Notes under the pieces: model-generated
What the model was told of the DNA's origin: nothing
What the model saw: the letters and a program-made list of their open reading frames with translations, nothing else
Database searches by the model: none
Translations under genes and position numbers: made by a program
NCBI GenBank assembly: GCA_001875425.1
Contig: MIYU01000017.1
Span: 1 to 64,000 of the forward strand
Reading direction: 5' to 3'
Origin: Marine Group III euryarchaeote CG-Bathy1
GTDB lineage: Archaea; Thermoplasmatota; Poseidoniia; MGIII; CG-Epi1
DNA length: 64,000 bases
In this document: piece by piece, positions 57,712 to 64,000 of the stretch
Layout of the letters: the number at the start of each line of letters is the position of its first letter
Numbering within the stretch: the first letter of the stretch is position 1

Positions 57712-58335
57712 ATCAGATAAATCTTTCAAGCCCCTAATAGGGATTGCACCTGCATTCTGTAAATCGGCAGCTGAATGTAATTTTATCAGTGCATATACTT
57801 TTATTTTTGCACGGACGGCCGCTATGACTCCTGTGATACTGTCTTCAACAACTATACACTCATTAGGTTTGAAGCCCATCTGTTTTGCAGCATAAAGAAA
57901 CAGATCAGGTGCCGGTTTTGGAATGCCGACATCGGAAGCTGTGAATATCCAATCTGTGAAAAAATCATACAGACCAGTTAGCGTTAATGATTCACGAACG
58001 TGGAGAGGTTCTCCATTAGAAGCGACGCAGATTGGAATTGAAAGGCTTTCGAGTAAATCTTGAGCACCTTCTACTGGAACTAATTCTTTTTTCCAAGCTA
58101 GGCTGACATTCTTAATCAATCTTTCAAGCCAACCGTCTGGAACTTCTTTTCCAGATAGTTCTTTCATTTGGTAAAGAACTTCATCAATAGTTTTTCCACC
58201 AAAAATAGCCGTAGCTTCGGCACCCGACATCTTAATGCCGAGCTCTCCTGCCATATCGGCAATAATTCTATTTGTAACATGTTCGCTTTCTACTAAGGTA
58301 CCATCGCAATCAAAGATGACACATTTAGGAATCAT
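57691..58335 (-). CDS. HAD superfamily hydrolase (beta-phosphoglucomutase/phosphatase-like)
   Basis: A 214-residue protein with all HAD motifs: FDCDGTLVESE at the N-terminus, CVASNGE, the lysine in GIPKPAPD and EDSITGVIAAV. The alpha-helical cap between motifs I and II fits the phosphoglycolate phosphatase/beta-phosphoglucomutase group. The exact substrate is unknown. It follows rpoN by 26 nt on the same strand and may be the last gene of the L18e operon. Confidence 0.88.
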   Translation of the reverse strand: MIPKCVIFDCDGTLVESEHVTNRIIADMAGELGIKMSGAEATAIFGGKTIDEVLYQMKELSGKEVPDGWLERLIKNVSLAWKKELVPVEGAQDLLESLSIPICVASNGEPLHVRESLTLTGLYDFFTDWIFTASDVGIPKPAPDLFLYAAKQMGFKPNECIVVEDSITGVIAAVRAKIKVYALIKLHSAADLQNAGAIPIRGLKDLSDLMLMTE

Positions 58336-58361
58336 TGTTAATGATAAAAGAAATAAAGCTA

Positions 58362-58553
58362 TTAATCGTAAGGCATTAACTCATCTATAACATCTTTATG
58401 AGCTAAAAAAACCCTGCGGCAGCAGTATCTTTCTATACCTAAATCATCCATTACTTCGGCAGGATCTTCGCCACTATCTCTACGGGAAACGTATTCCTCA
58501 TAAGAGCCTGCTATTACTTTATTGCATGAAAAACATCGGATTGGAATTAACAT
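58362..58553 (-). CDS. rpoN: DNA-directed RNA polymerase subunit N (Rpo10)
   Basis: 63 residues from the ATG at 58553 (MLIPIRCFSCNKVIAGSY). A longer upstream frame to 58634 overlaps S9 and has no homology. The zinc-binding CxxC (CFSC) and adjacent CC (RYCCRR) are the Rpo10 signature. It is a small assembly subunit that docks with Rpo3 and Rpo11. It starts 4 nt after S9, in the conserved archaeal order L18e-L13-S9-RpoN. Confidence 0.96.
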   Translation of the reverse strand: MLIPIRCFSCNKVIAGSYEEYVSRRDSGEDPAEVMDDLGIERYCCRRVFLAHKDVIDELMPYD

Positions 58554-58557
58554 AATA

Positions 58558-58962
58558 TTACCTGTATGATTTTTGCCTCTTGCTCCTAGCACCCCTACCC
58601 ATTGGGTGTTTAGACTCTTTCCTTCTAGTATCATTGACTAAAAGACTTCTGTCGTATTTTGAATAGAGCTGTTCTAAATCGTCATCATCGAACCATGCGA
58701 CTAGGCCTCTTGCAATAGCAGTTCTGGCTGCTTCTGCTTGACCCATAAAACCTCCTCCTTCAACTTTGACTTTGATATCTAATCTGGAAGTACGTTTACC
58801 TGCTAACTCTAAAGGTTCCCTTATCTTTAATCTAGCTAAATCCGGTTCATAGAGATCAACTGGTTTACTGTTTATCGTAACTTTTCCTTTACCGGAACTG
58901 AAAGTAGCTCTTGCTACTGCTTTTTTTCTCTTTCCGCTTTTGTGCACAATTTTCTTAGCCAT
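58558..58962 (-). CDS. rps9: Small ribosomal subunit protein S9 (uS9)
   Basis: A 134-residue protein. [20 protein letters not shown] is at the N-terminus, [20 protein letters not shown] is the core, and the C-terminus is basic KRQKSYR; the final arginine reaches the P-site tRNA. Its start overlaps the L13 stop by 8 nt. Confidence 0.97.
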   Translation of the reverse strand: MAKKIVHKSGKRKKAVARATFSSGKGKVTINSKPVDLYEPDLARLKIREPLELAGKRTSRLDIKVKVEGGGFMGQAEAARTAIARGLVAWFDDDDLEQLYSKYDRSLLVNDTRRKESKHPMGRGARSKRQKSYR

Positions 58963-59371
58963 TTATTTTAGCTCCTAATAATTGAGACACTTCTCCTAAT
59001 GTCATATATTTTCCATCACTATTAGCTTTAGCTGAATCTACTATTTCTATTTTTTTGTCAGTATTTGACGGAACGCCTACGTCGACTTTGAGTCTCTTGA
59101 AAGCGGAACGGCCACTCGGTTTTTGATACGGTATCATTCCTCTAACGGCCCTTTTCAACATCATATGTGGTGCTCTTGGGTATCTAGGACCTTTTCTAGG
59201 ATGATTTAGAGTTCTCTTTTCTACATATTCGGCAGTTATATTTGCTCTGGAACCTGAAATGAGAACTTTCTCCGCATTTACAATATGAATTTCATCGCCA
59301 TTGATTAAACTTTTAGCTACGTGACTTGAGAGACGGCCCATGATACAATCTGTAGCATCGATTGTTCTCAT
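58955..59371 (-). CDS. rpl13: Large ribosomal subunit protein L13 (uL13)
   Basis: A 138-residue protein. [19 protein letters not shown], the [13 protein letters not shown] segment and [18 protein letters not shown] are typical of archaeal L13. It is an early large-subunit assembly protein. It overlaps L18e by one base (TAATG) and S9 by 8 nt. Confidence 0.97.
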   Translation of the reverse strand: MRTIDATDCIMGRLSSHVAKSLINGDEIHIVNAEKVLISGSRANITAEYVEKRTLNHPRKGPRYPRAPHMMLKRAVRGMIPYQKPSGRSAFKRLKVDVGVPSNTDKKIEIVDSAKANSDGKYMTLGEVSQLLGAKING

Positions 59372-59736
59372 TATCCCATCAACCTCAAACCTGAACCTTT
59401 TGGATTTTTCTTTGCCATTTCATCTAAACCTACACATTTACCACCAGCAGCCTCTATCTTAACTTTAGCTGCGTTGCTGAAACTGTAAGCTCCGACTGTT
59501 ACTTTCTTAGAGATGTTACCAGAACCCAATAACTTTCCAGGTATTACGATTTTTTCACTACTTTTAACATTATATTCTAAACGGCTAACATTTATTGAAG
59601 GCCAATTTTTAGAAGATTTCTCTAACAATTTAGCCGTTGTTCTCCAGATATTACCCTCTTTTTCTCTTCCTATAGTCTTCAATTCACTGATTAGCCCACT
59701 TAAGTGGAAATTGCTCTTTCGATGTTTTGTTGACAT
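59371..59736 (-). CDS. rpl18e: Large ribosomal subunit protein L18e (eL18)
   Basis: 121 residues from the ATG at 59736 (MSTKHRKSNFHLSGLISEL), preceded by GTGAAG. The frame is open to 59775, but that position lies beside the TATA box and cannot be transcribed. VIPGKLLGSGNISKKVTVGA and the C-terminal GSGLRLMG are diagnostic. It leads the L18e-L13-S9-RpoN operon. Confidence 0.96.
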   Translation of the reverse strand: MSTKHRKSNFHLSGLISELKTIGREKEGNIWRTTAKLLEKSSKNWPSINVSRLEYNVKSSEKIVIPGKLLGSGNISKKVTVGAYSFSNAAKVKIEAAGGKCVGLDEMAKKNPKGSGLRLMG

Positions 59737-59775
59737 AATCTTCACGTGAGATAGAGGTGCACGCAAGATGCCCAC

Positions 59776-59784
59776 TATATAAAG
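59776..59784 (-). promoter_or_regulatory. TATA box for the L18e-L13-S9-rpoN operon
   Basis: The minus strand reads CTTTATATA, centred about 44 nt upstream of the L18e ATG at 59736. It implies a short leader with a GTGA motif and rules out the upstream GTG/ATG options. It lies directly behind the purN stop codon (59787). Confidence 0.55.
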
Positions 59785-59786
59785 AA

Positions 59787-60392
59787 CTAAGGTGGTAGAA
59801 TCTCGACCCCGTTACTTGTAATTTTTAGCCTATTAGAACTGAATAAATGTAACGCTTCAGGGAATGCTATATGTTCTTGAACTAAAATTCGACTGGACAA
59901 TGTTTCCTCTGTATCATCTGGCTTGACGACTACTTCTTTTTGTAATATTATAGAACCGGTGTCAACTCCCTCATCTACAAAATGAACAGTGCAACCGCTC
60001 TTTGTTGCGTTCGCTTCTAAGGCATCCCTATGAGCGTGCGCACCTGGAAAAAGAGGGAGTAAGGATGGGTGAATATTCAAAATACGATTCTTGTAATTAG
60101 ATATGAATTCCTTAGACAGTATTCTCATAAAACCGGCTAAAATTATTCCTTCTACGTTATATTCATCTAATTTGGCCATTACTTCAATATCGAAAGCGAC
60201 CCGCTCCTTATCTGTATGATTGATAAAAATCCAGTCAATGCTATGTTTTTCAGCACGATCTATGGCTTTTGCCTCTTTGTTATTAACTACTAATAAAACT
60301 AAATCAACATTTGGCAAATCCCCCCTCTCTGAAGCATCAATTAGGGATTGAAAATTGCTTCCGCGACCCGAGGCTAAAACTGCTATTCGCAT
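59787..60392 (-). CDS. purN: Phosphoribosylglycinamide formyltransferase
   Basis: A 201-residue protein. VLASGRGSNFQSLIDA is at the N-terminus, ILAGFMRIL is next, and the catalytic NIHPSLLPLFPG and HFVDEGVDTG (Asp) motifs are intact. It uses 10-formyl-tetrahydrofolate to formylate GAR in purine synthesis, so the organism has or uses folate-type carriers. It is followed upstream, after 25 nt, by the riboflavin gene on the same strand. Confidence 0.95.
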   Translation of the reverse strand: MRIAVLASGRGSNFQSLIDASERGDLPNVDLVLLVVNNKEAKAIDRAEKHSIDWIFINHTDKERVAFDIEVMAKLDEYNVEGIILAGFMRILSKEFISNYKNRILNIHPSLLPLFPGAHAHRDALEANATKSGCTVHFVDEGVDTGSIILQKEVVVKPDDTEETLSSRILVQEHIAFPEALHLFSSNRLKITSNGVEILPP

Positions 60393-60417
60393 AATTTATA
60401 ATAGAACGGAGATAAAA

Positions 60418-61053
60418 TTACTTTTTAGTGTAAGTAATGAGTGCTCCATCACCGATTTCCTCAACTTTTTCCATCTTTAACTGAATTAATGATGATTCCT
60501 TATCAAAGCCCCTACCGCCCGCTATAGTTGGTGTTGTTGCACCGCCTATTATCTTACTAGAAACGAAAAGAATGAATTTATCAACTAACCCTTCTCTGAA
60601 AAATGACCAAATAACTTTTGCTCCACCTTCCACTAATAAATTTTCTACACCCATGTCTGAGAGTTTTTTCATTAGTAGATGTAAATCTACTTCATTACTA
60701 CCGCATGATATTATCTCTACATTATTTTTAGGACTTGTAAACCCGTTATTGCCTGTGGCAATGACTGTCTTAGATTCTTCATTCATCACCCTAGCATTAA
60801 GTGGTGTTCGAAATTTTGTATCTAAAACTATTCTGATTAAATTATTATCACTAGATGAATTGTTTCTAATTGTTAAACTTGGATCATCCTGTAAAACTGT
60901 CTCTATACCTACCAATATAGCATCATTTTCAGCTCTCAAAATGTGTAACCTCTCTAAATCTAGCGTATTTGAAAGATTTACTTTACGCCTATTTGAAAGA
61001 GCTATCTTTCCATCTGCAGAAGCTGCACAATTAACAGTCACAAAAGGGGCCAT
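60418..61053 (-). CDS. 2,5-diamino-6-ribosylamino-4(3H)-pyrimidinone 5'-phosphate reductase
   Basis: A 211-residue RibD C-terminal/DHFR-like reductase. VNCAASADGKIALSNRRKV opens the protein, followed by LVGIETVLQDDPSLTIR and LLVEGGAKVIWSFF. The stand-alone reductase without a deaminase domain is the archaeal/fungal type (ArfC, RIB7). It reduces the ribose ring on the way to riboflavin and F420-type deazaflavins. Confidence 0.92.
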   Translation of the reverse strand: MAPFVTVNCAASADGKIALSNRRKVNLSNTLDLERLHILRAENDAILVGIETVLQDDPSLTIRNNSSSDNNLIRIVLDTKFRTPLNARVMNEESKTVIATGNNGFTSPKNNVEIISCGSNEVDLHLLMKKLSDMGVENLLVEGGAKVIWSFFREGLVDKFILFVSSKIIGGATTPTIAGGRGFDKESSLIQLKMEKVEEIGDGALITYTKK

Positions 61054-61095
61054 TGATTTACATATAGCTGTACCTTAAATTAGTTGAGTACCTAC

Positions 61096-61479
61096 TCAAA
61101 AATGAGTATCTATTACCTCTAGAGGAACTGCCTCTCCTTTTTGATTATACGCTTTCCATGAATTTTTAGAGTATGGATATGCTACAATTATGTGAATATG
61201 ACCGAACTTTCCAAAAAGATGTAAATCCTCATCTGACCACCTTGTATCTGGGACTGGGTGTGAATGTATTACTCCACAAATAGACCGATCTGGCGGAAGC
61301 ATATGTAAAGGAAGAATTGCGTGTTCTTCTCCAGAAATAGTTCCTGGAATGGGGATTATTTCAGTTATAGTTCCATTTTCCGCCCTTATTGCAGCAGCAA
61401 ATTCATAGGGATGTTGATCCTTAGAACATTCGAATACTAAATCTAATGTCTCTTTCAGTATTGAAGTTATTTTTTCCAT
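61096..61479 (-). CDS. JAMM/MPN metalloprotease
   Basis: A 127-residue protein with a complete JAMM motif: E26, H72-S-H74-P, S82 and D85. It is a single domain with no fusion. Archaeal JAMM enzymes can remove SAMP ubiquitin-like modifiers or act in sulfur-carrier processing; which applies here is not determined. Its ATG follows the panB stop with no gap, so they are co-transcribed. Confidence 0.9.
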   Translation of the reverse strand: MEKITSILKETLDLVFECSKDQHPYEFAAAIRAENGTITEIIPIPGTISGEEHAILPLHMLPPDRSICGVIHSHPVPDTRWSDEDLHLFGKFGHIHIIVAYPYSKNSWKAYNQKGEAVPLEVIDTHF

Positions 61480-62295
61480 TTAATAAGACTCATCATCACT
61501 AGGGAAATTCACTTCCCTAACATCTTTGATGTAGGATTTTATGGCTTTATCTATATCTTTTTCTAAATTTAAATAACGACGAATAAATCGAGGATTGAAA
61601 TCAACAGTAATACCGAGTAAATCGTGAAGAACTAAAACTTGACCATCGACTCCTGAACCTGCACCTATGCCTATAGTAGGGATATTGATTTGTTCAGTGA
61701 CATTAGTTGCGAGAGCTGATGGTATTTTTTCCAAAACTATTGAAAAGCAACCTGATTCTTCTAGAAGCTTAGCATCTTCTAATAATTTTTGAGCTTCTCT
61801 TTCTTCTTTGGCTCTGACAGTGTAAGTTCCAAATTTATAAATCGATTGAGGTGTTAAACCTAAATGACCCATAACAGGTATTCCTGCAGTTAAAATTCTC
61901 TTGACCGAGTCTATTACTTCAGAGCCTCCTTCTAATTTAACGGCATGAGCTCCTGATTCTTTCATAATTCGAATAGAAGAGTTTAGAGCTTCCTTGGAAT
62001 CTCCCTGGTATGACCCAAATGGGAGGTCGACAACAATCAGCGATCTTTGAGCAGCATTGACGACAGATGTTGCGTGATATATCATTTGATCTAATGTGAT
62101 GGGGACTGTAGTTTCATGTCCTGCCATAACATTTGATGCAGAATCGCCAACTAAGATGACATCTATACCTGCCATATCTACTAATTTAGCTAAGGAATAA
62201 TCATAAGAAGTGAGCATGGCGATTTTTTCGCCCTCTAACTTCATCTTTTGAAGTGTGTTTGTGGTAACTCTGGTAACGCCCTTTGAAGAAGCCAT
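61480..62295 (-). CDS. panB: 3-methyl-2-oxobutanoate hydroxymethyltransferase
   Basis: About 271 residues from the ATG at 62295; an in-frame TTG at 62307 is less likely. [42 protein letters not shown] and [15 protein letters not shown] are the PanB signature blocks. It adds a hydroxymethyl group from methylene-tetrahydrofolate to ketoisovalerate, the first step to pantoate and CoA. A GTAGTATTATTA stretch about 25 nt upstream may be the TATA region. Confidence 0.95.
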   Translation of the reverse strand: MASSKGVTRVTTNTLQKMKLEGEKIAMLTSYDYSLAKLVDMAGIDVILVGDSASNVMAGHETTVPITLDQMIYHATSVVNAAQRSLIVVDLPFGSYQGDSKEALNSSIRIMKESGAHAVKLEGGSEVIDSVKRILTAGIPVMGHLGLTPQSIYKFGTYTVRAKEEREAQKLLEDAKLLEESGCFSIVLEKIPSALATNVTEQINIPTIGIGAGSGVDGQVLVLHDLLGITVDFNPRFIRRYLNLEKDIDKAIKSYIKDVREVNFPSDDESY

Positions 62296-62413
62296 AAGAA
62301 TACTCAAAGAAGGAGGCTAATAATACTACTTTTGATGTTAAATTTATAAAAAAAGGTACCAGAATTGCGTATAGAAATAGTAAGAGAACAGACCAATTAA
62401 AGCACCCTAATTC

Positions 62414-62422
62414 TTATTAAAT
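62414..62422 (+). promoter_or_regulatory. TATA box for the nuo operon
   Basis: TTATTAAAT is centred 24 nt before the GTG start of nuoA at 62442, with no Shine-Dalgarno between them. This suggests a leaderless mRNA starting on GTG. It lies in the 146-nt divergent region between panB and nuoA, which otherwise holds no feature I can identify. Confidence 0.5.
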
Positions 62423-62441
62423 GGTGCGGGACTTTTAACCC

Positions 62442-62801
62442 GTGCTGGGACACGACTACATACCTATTGCGATATTCACATTGCTAGCTATAAGTTTTCC
62501 AACTTTAACGTTCTTTATGGGACGTTTTTTTAGACCCAATAATGACAATCCACTCAAACGTTCAACTTATGAATGTGGAGAAACACCTATTGGAGATGCC
62601 CATATTCAATTCCATTTTCAATATTATATGTTTGCAATATTGTTCGTTGTTTTTGATATAGTTACAGTGTTTGTACTTCTCTGGATGGTTGCGTACAATG
62701 CTTTAACTATAGAAGCAAAAGCAATAATGGGAGTATTCATGGTTTGCTCGCTTCTTGGATTATGGTATGCTCTAAGTAAAGAGGATGTGATTTGGATATG
62801 A
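62442..62801 (+). CDS. nuoA: NADH-quinone oxidoreductase subunit A (complex I)
   Basis: A 119-residue membrane protein starting with GTG. It has three helices. RSTYECGETPIGDAHIQFHF between helices 1 and 2 is the NuoA signature, and FDIVTVFVLLW carries the conserved acidic residue. It is the first gene of a nuoA-B-C-D run. Its stop overlaps the nuoB ATG (ATGA). Confidence 0.95.
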   Translation: MLGHDYIPIAIFTLLAISFPTLTFFMGRFFRPNNDNPLKRSTYECGETPIGDAHIQFHFQYYMFAILFVVFDIVTVFVLLWMVAYNALTIEAKAIMGVFMVCSLLGLWYALSKEDVIWI

Positions 62802-63439
62802 AAAAGGAAAAGGTACGTGGAGATGCAGAACGTCGACGCTCAGTTGGAGCTATGACTACTGATTCTGATTTAATTATGGAAGATCCGCCAGCTGGAGACT
62901 GGCTTACTTTACGTTCAGATCAATTGTTAGAATGGATAGATGATGCAGTTTACAATGTAAGTGAAGCAACTGGAATTAGAGAAGTGATGAATAAAATAAC
63001 TCGTCCGATTTTTAATTGGGGTATGCGCTTCTCCCCGCATCCGCTTCACTTTGGAATAATGTGTTGCGCTTTAGAAATGGGAGCGGCATCAGGGCCTGAT
63101 TTTGATGCAGAACGTGTTGGCGTGATATACCGATCATCACCAAGACAATGTGATATTTTGATTGTAAACGGACCCGTTTGTGAAAAATTGAGACCGAAAC
63201 TGAAAACGTTATACGAACAGATGCCCGAACCTAAATGGGTCATAGCAATGGGCGAATGTGCAATTTCAGGAGGCCCGTATTGGGACTCTTATTCTGTAGT
63301 AGCCGGTACTGATACTTTCATACCTGTAGATGTCTATATTCCTGGTTGTCCAGTGCGTCCGGAAGCACTAATCCATGGACTTCTTACATTGCAAAAAAAG
63401 ATTAGAGATCACGAACCTGGAATGTTTTTGAGGCGTTAA
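62798..63439 (+). CDS. nuoB: NADH-quinone oxidoreductase subunit B
   Basis: 213 residues from the ATG at 62798. The N2 cluster ligands are visible as MCCALEMGA (tandem cysteines), MGECAISGG and IPGCPVRPEALI. A basic/acidic N-terminal extension of about 60 residues precedes the conserved core, as in many NuoB proteins. It sits at the end of the iron-sulfur chain next to quinone. Confidence 0.96.
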   Translation: MKKEKVRGDAERRRSVGAMTTDSDLIMEDPPAGDWLTLRSDQLLEWIDDAVYNVSEATGIREVMNKITRPIFNWGMRFSPHPLHFGIMCCALEMGAASGPDFDAERVGVIYRSSPRQCDILIVNGPVCEKLRPKLKTLYEQMPEPKWVIAMGECAISGGPYWDSYSVVAGTDTFIPVDVYIPGCPVRPEALIHGLLTLQKKIRDHEPGMFLRR

Positions 63440-63440
63440 A

Positions 63441-63896
63441 TTGAATATTGAAGAAACAATTGAAGCGTTAGCCAATCTTAAAGGTGTAAAAGACACCGGA
63501 ATGATTAGACAACGGACTGGGTATCTTGAAATCGAGAAAGAGGAGATAGTAGGTATTGCAAAAAAAATTAAAAATGAATTTGGATTTGATCATTGCTCCT
63601 GTATATCTGCTGTTGACTATCAAACGGAATTCGAAGTCGTTTATCATTTCTCCCGTATAGATGATGAAGGTGAAATGTTGGAAATGCGGGTTATTTTGCC
63701 TAGAGATTCTCCTGCCATAGATTCGATAACTGAGTTATGGGGTGGAGCTGATTGGCATGAAAGAGAAGCGTATGATTTGATGGGGATTTATTTCATTGGA
63801 CATCCGAATTTGAAGAGAGTATTGTTACCAGATGGATTTGCTGGACATCCATTACGAAAAGATTACGTTTATGAGATACATGAGGAGGAATGGTAA
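63441..63896 (+). CDS. nuoC: NADH-quinone oxidoreductase subunit C
   Basis: A 151-residue protein starting with TTG behind a GAGG motif 7 nt upstream. CSCISAVDY, the ELWGGADWHEREAYDLMGI block and HPLRKDYV are the 30-kDa subunit signature. It is a separate gene, not fused to nuoD. It lies 1 nt after the nuoB stop, and the nuoD ATG follows directly. Confidence 0.95.
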   Translation: MNIEETIEALANLKGVKDTGMIRQRTGYLEIEKEEIVGIAKKIKNEFGFDHCSCISAVDYQTEFEVVYHFSRIDDEGEMLEMRVILPRDSPAIDSITELWGGADWHEREAYDLMGIYFIGHPNLKRVLLPDGFAGHPLRKDYVYEIHEEEW

Positions 63897-64000
63897 ATGA
63901 GTGAGATGTGGATACACATGGGTCCGCAACATCCGATGACTCATGGACTTTGGAACCTGCGTGTAAAAGTAGATGGAGAGACTATAACAGATGCAGAACC
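63897..64000 (+). CDS. nuoD: NADH-quinone oxidoreductase subunit D, N-terminal part (cut by window edge)
   Basis: The first 34 codons only: MSEMWIHMGPQHPMTHGLWN and onward. MGPQHPxTHG is the invariant NuoD N-terminal motif lining the quinone site. The ATG follows the nuoC stop with no gap, behind a GAGGAGG motif 8-9 nt upstream. The rest lies beyond the window. Confidence 0.94.
   Translation, partial: MSEMWIHMGPQHPMTHGLWNLRVKVDGETITDAE

Noticed and set aside
58554-58634. 27-codon N-terminal extension of RpoN
   Set aside because: It overlaps the S9 gene and lacks the family start; the ATG at 58553 gives the usual 63 residues.
60572-61078. 168-codon plus-strand open frame opposite the riboflavin reductase
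   Set aside because: Mirror frame of a recognised gene, with Ser/Leu-rich shadow composition and no homology I can see.

Overview
The window is a gene-dense stretch of core chromosome from an AT-rich archaeon. The archaeal markers are clear: two TFB initiation factors, Gar1, RpoN (Rpo10), L10e, L18e, S6e, aIF2-gamma, PCNA, a proteasome beta subunit, a thermosome, Alba, FttA/aCPSF1, Elp3, Trm56 and isopentenyl phosphate kinase. Added to these are a class II HMG-CoA reductase, aerobic respiratory complexes (SDH and a Nuo-type complex I) and large secreted PKD-repeat proteases. Together they suggest an aerobic, probably marine, heterotrophic Thermoplasmatota lineage of the Marine Group II (Poseidoniales) or Marine Group III type. 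That placement is inferred from gene content, not from a phylogeny. I see no rRNA, CRISPR array, transposon, prophage or defence island.

Layout. 1-4 kb (minus): sdhA (partial) with a mycobacterial Sdh1-like membrane anchor, then sucC-sucD-gar1-tfb, where the TFB has no zinc ribbon. 4.1-5.3 kb (plus): L10e, a small repeat protein and a Nudix hydrolase. 5.3-17.3 kb (mostly minus): IPK and a DUF711 protein, a Rieske oxygenase divergent from an MFS carrier, SepF with a saccharopine-dehydrogenase-like enzyme, a 1,170-residue M6 protease, and HMG-CoA reductase / dUTPase-like / squalene synthase. 17.4-30.4 kb (mostly plus): RND exporter-purA, a HAD hydrolase, DUF5654, PAP2, a PepF/thioesterase/DUF309 run, TyrS (minus), a PAC2 chaperone with an acidic partner, and ArgS. 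30.4-45.4 kb: tRNA-Cys, FttA, PsmB, PCNA-ArgF-Hbd, Elp3, M24 peptidase, the canonical TFB, a GNAT, a Sec61-beta-like protein, phosphohexomutase-DUF92, and thermosome-PPC protein. 45.4-51.1 kb (minus): S6e-aIF2gamma-PIN-deoxyhypusine synthase-AceE. 51.2-58.3 kb: DUF373, a Trm56-HD fusion, Alba with a frameshifted phosphoribosyltransferase, an ABC transporter, tRNA-Leu, tRNA-Pro, a ZIP transporter and a HAD hydrolase. 58.4-62.3 kb (minus): L18e-L13-S9-RpoN, PurN, ArfC, a JAMM protease and PanB. 62.4-64 kb (plus): nuoA-B-C-D (nuoD partial).

Two organising rules stand out. First, many operon-leading genes have a TATA-like box about 24-27 nt before the start codon and no Shine-Dalgarno, which suggests leaderless mRNAs. 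Internal genes start by ATGA/GTGA/TAATG overlaps or behind GGAG/GGTG motifs. Second, almost every convergent gene pair overlaps or abuts, leaving no room for conventional terminators. No stretch above 300 bases lacks a gene. The best candidates for new biology are the zinc-ribbon-less TFB at the gar1 locus, the Trm56-HD fusion, a bacterial-type AceE at the end of a translation operon, a two-helix Sec61-beta-like protein, a charged-tail Alba, and a phosphoribosyltransferase broken at one A6 run.
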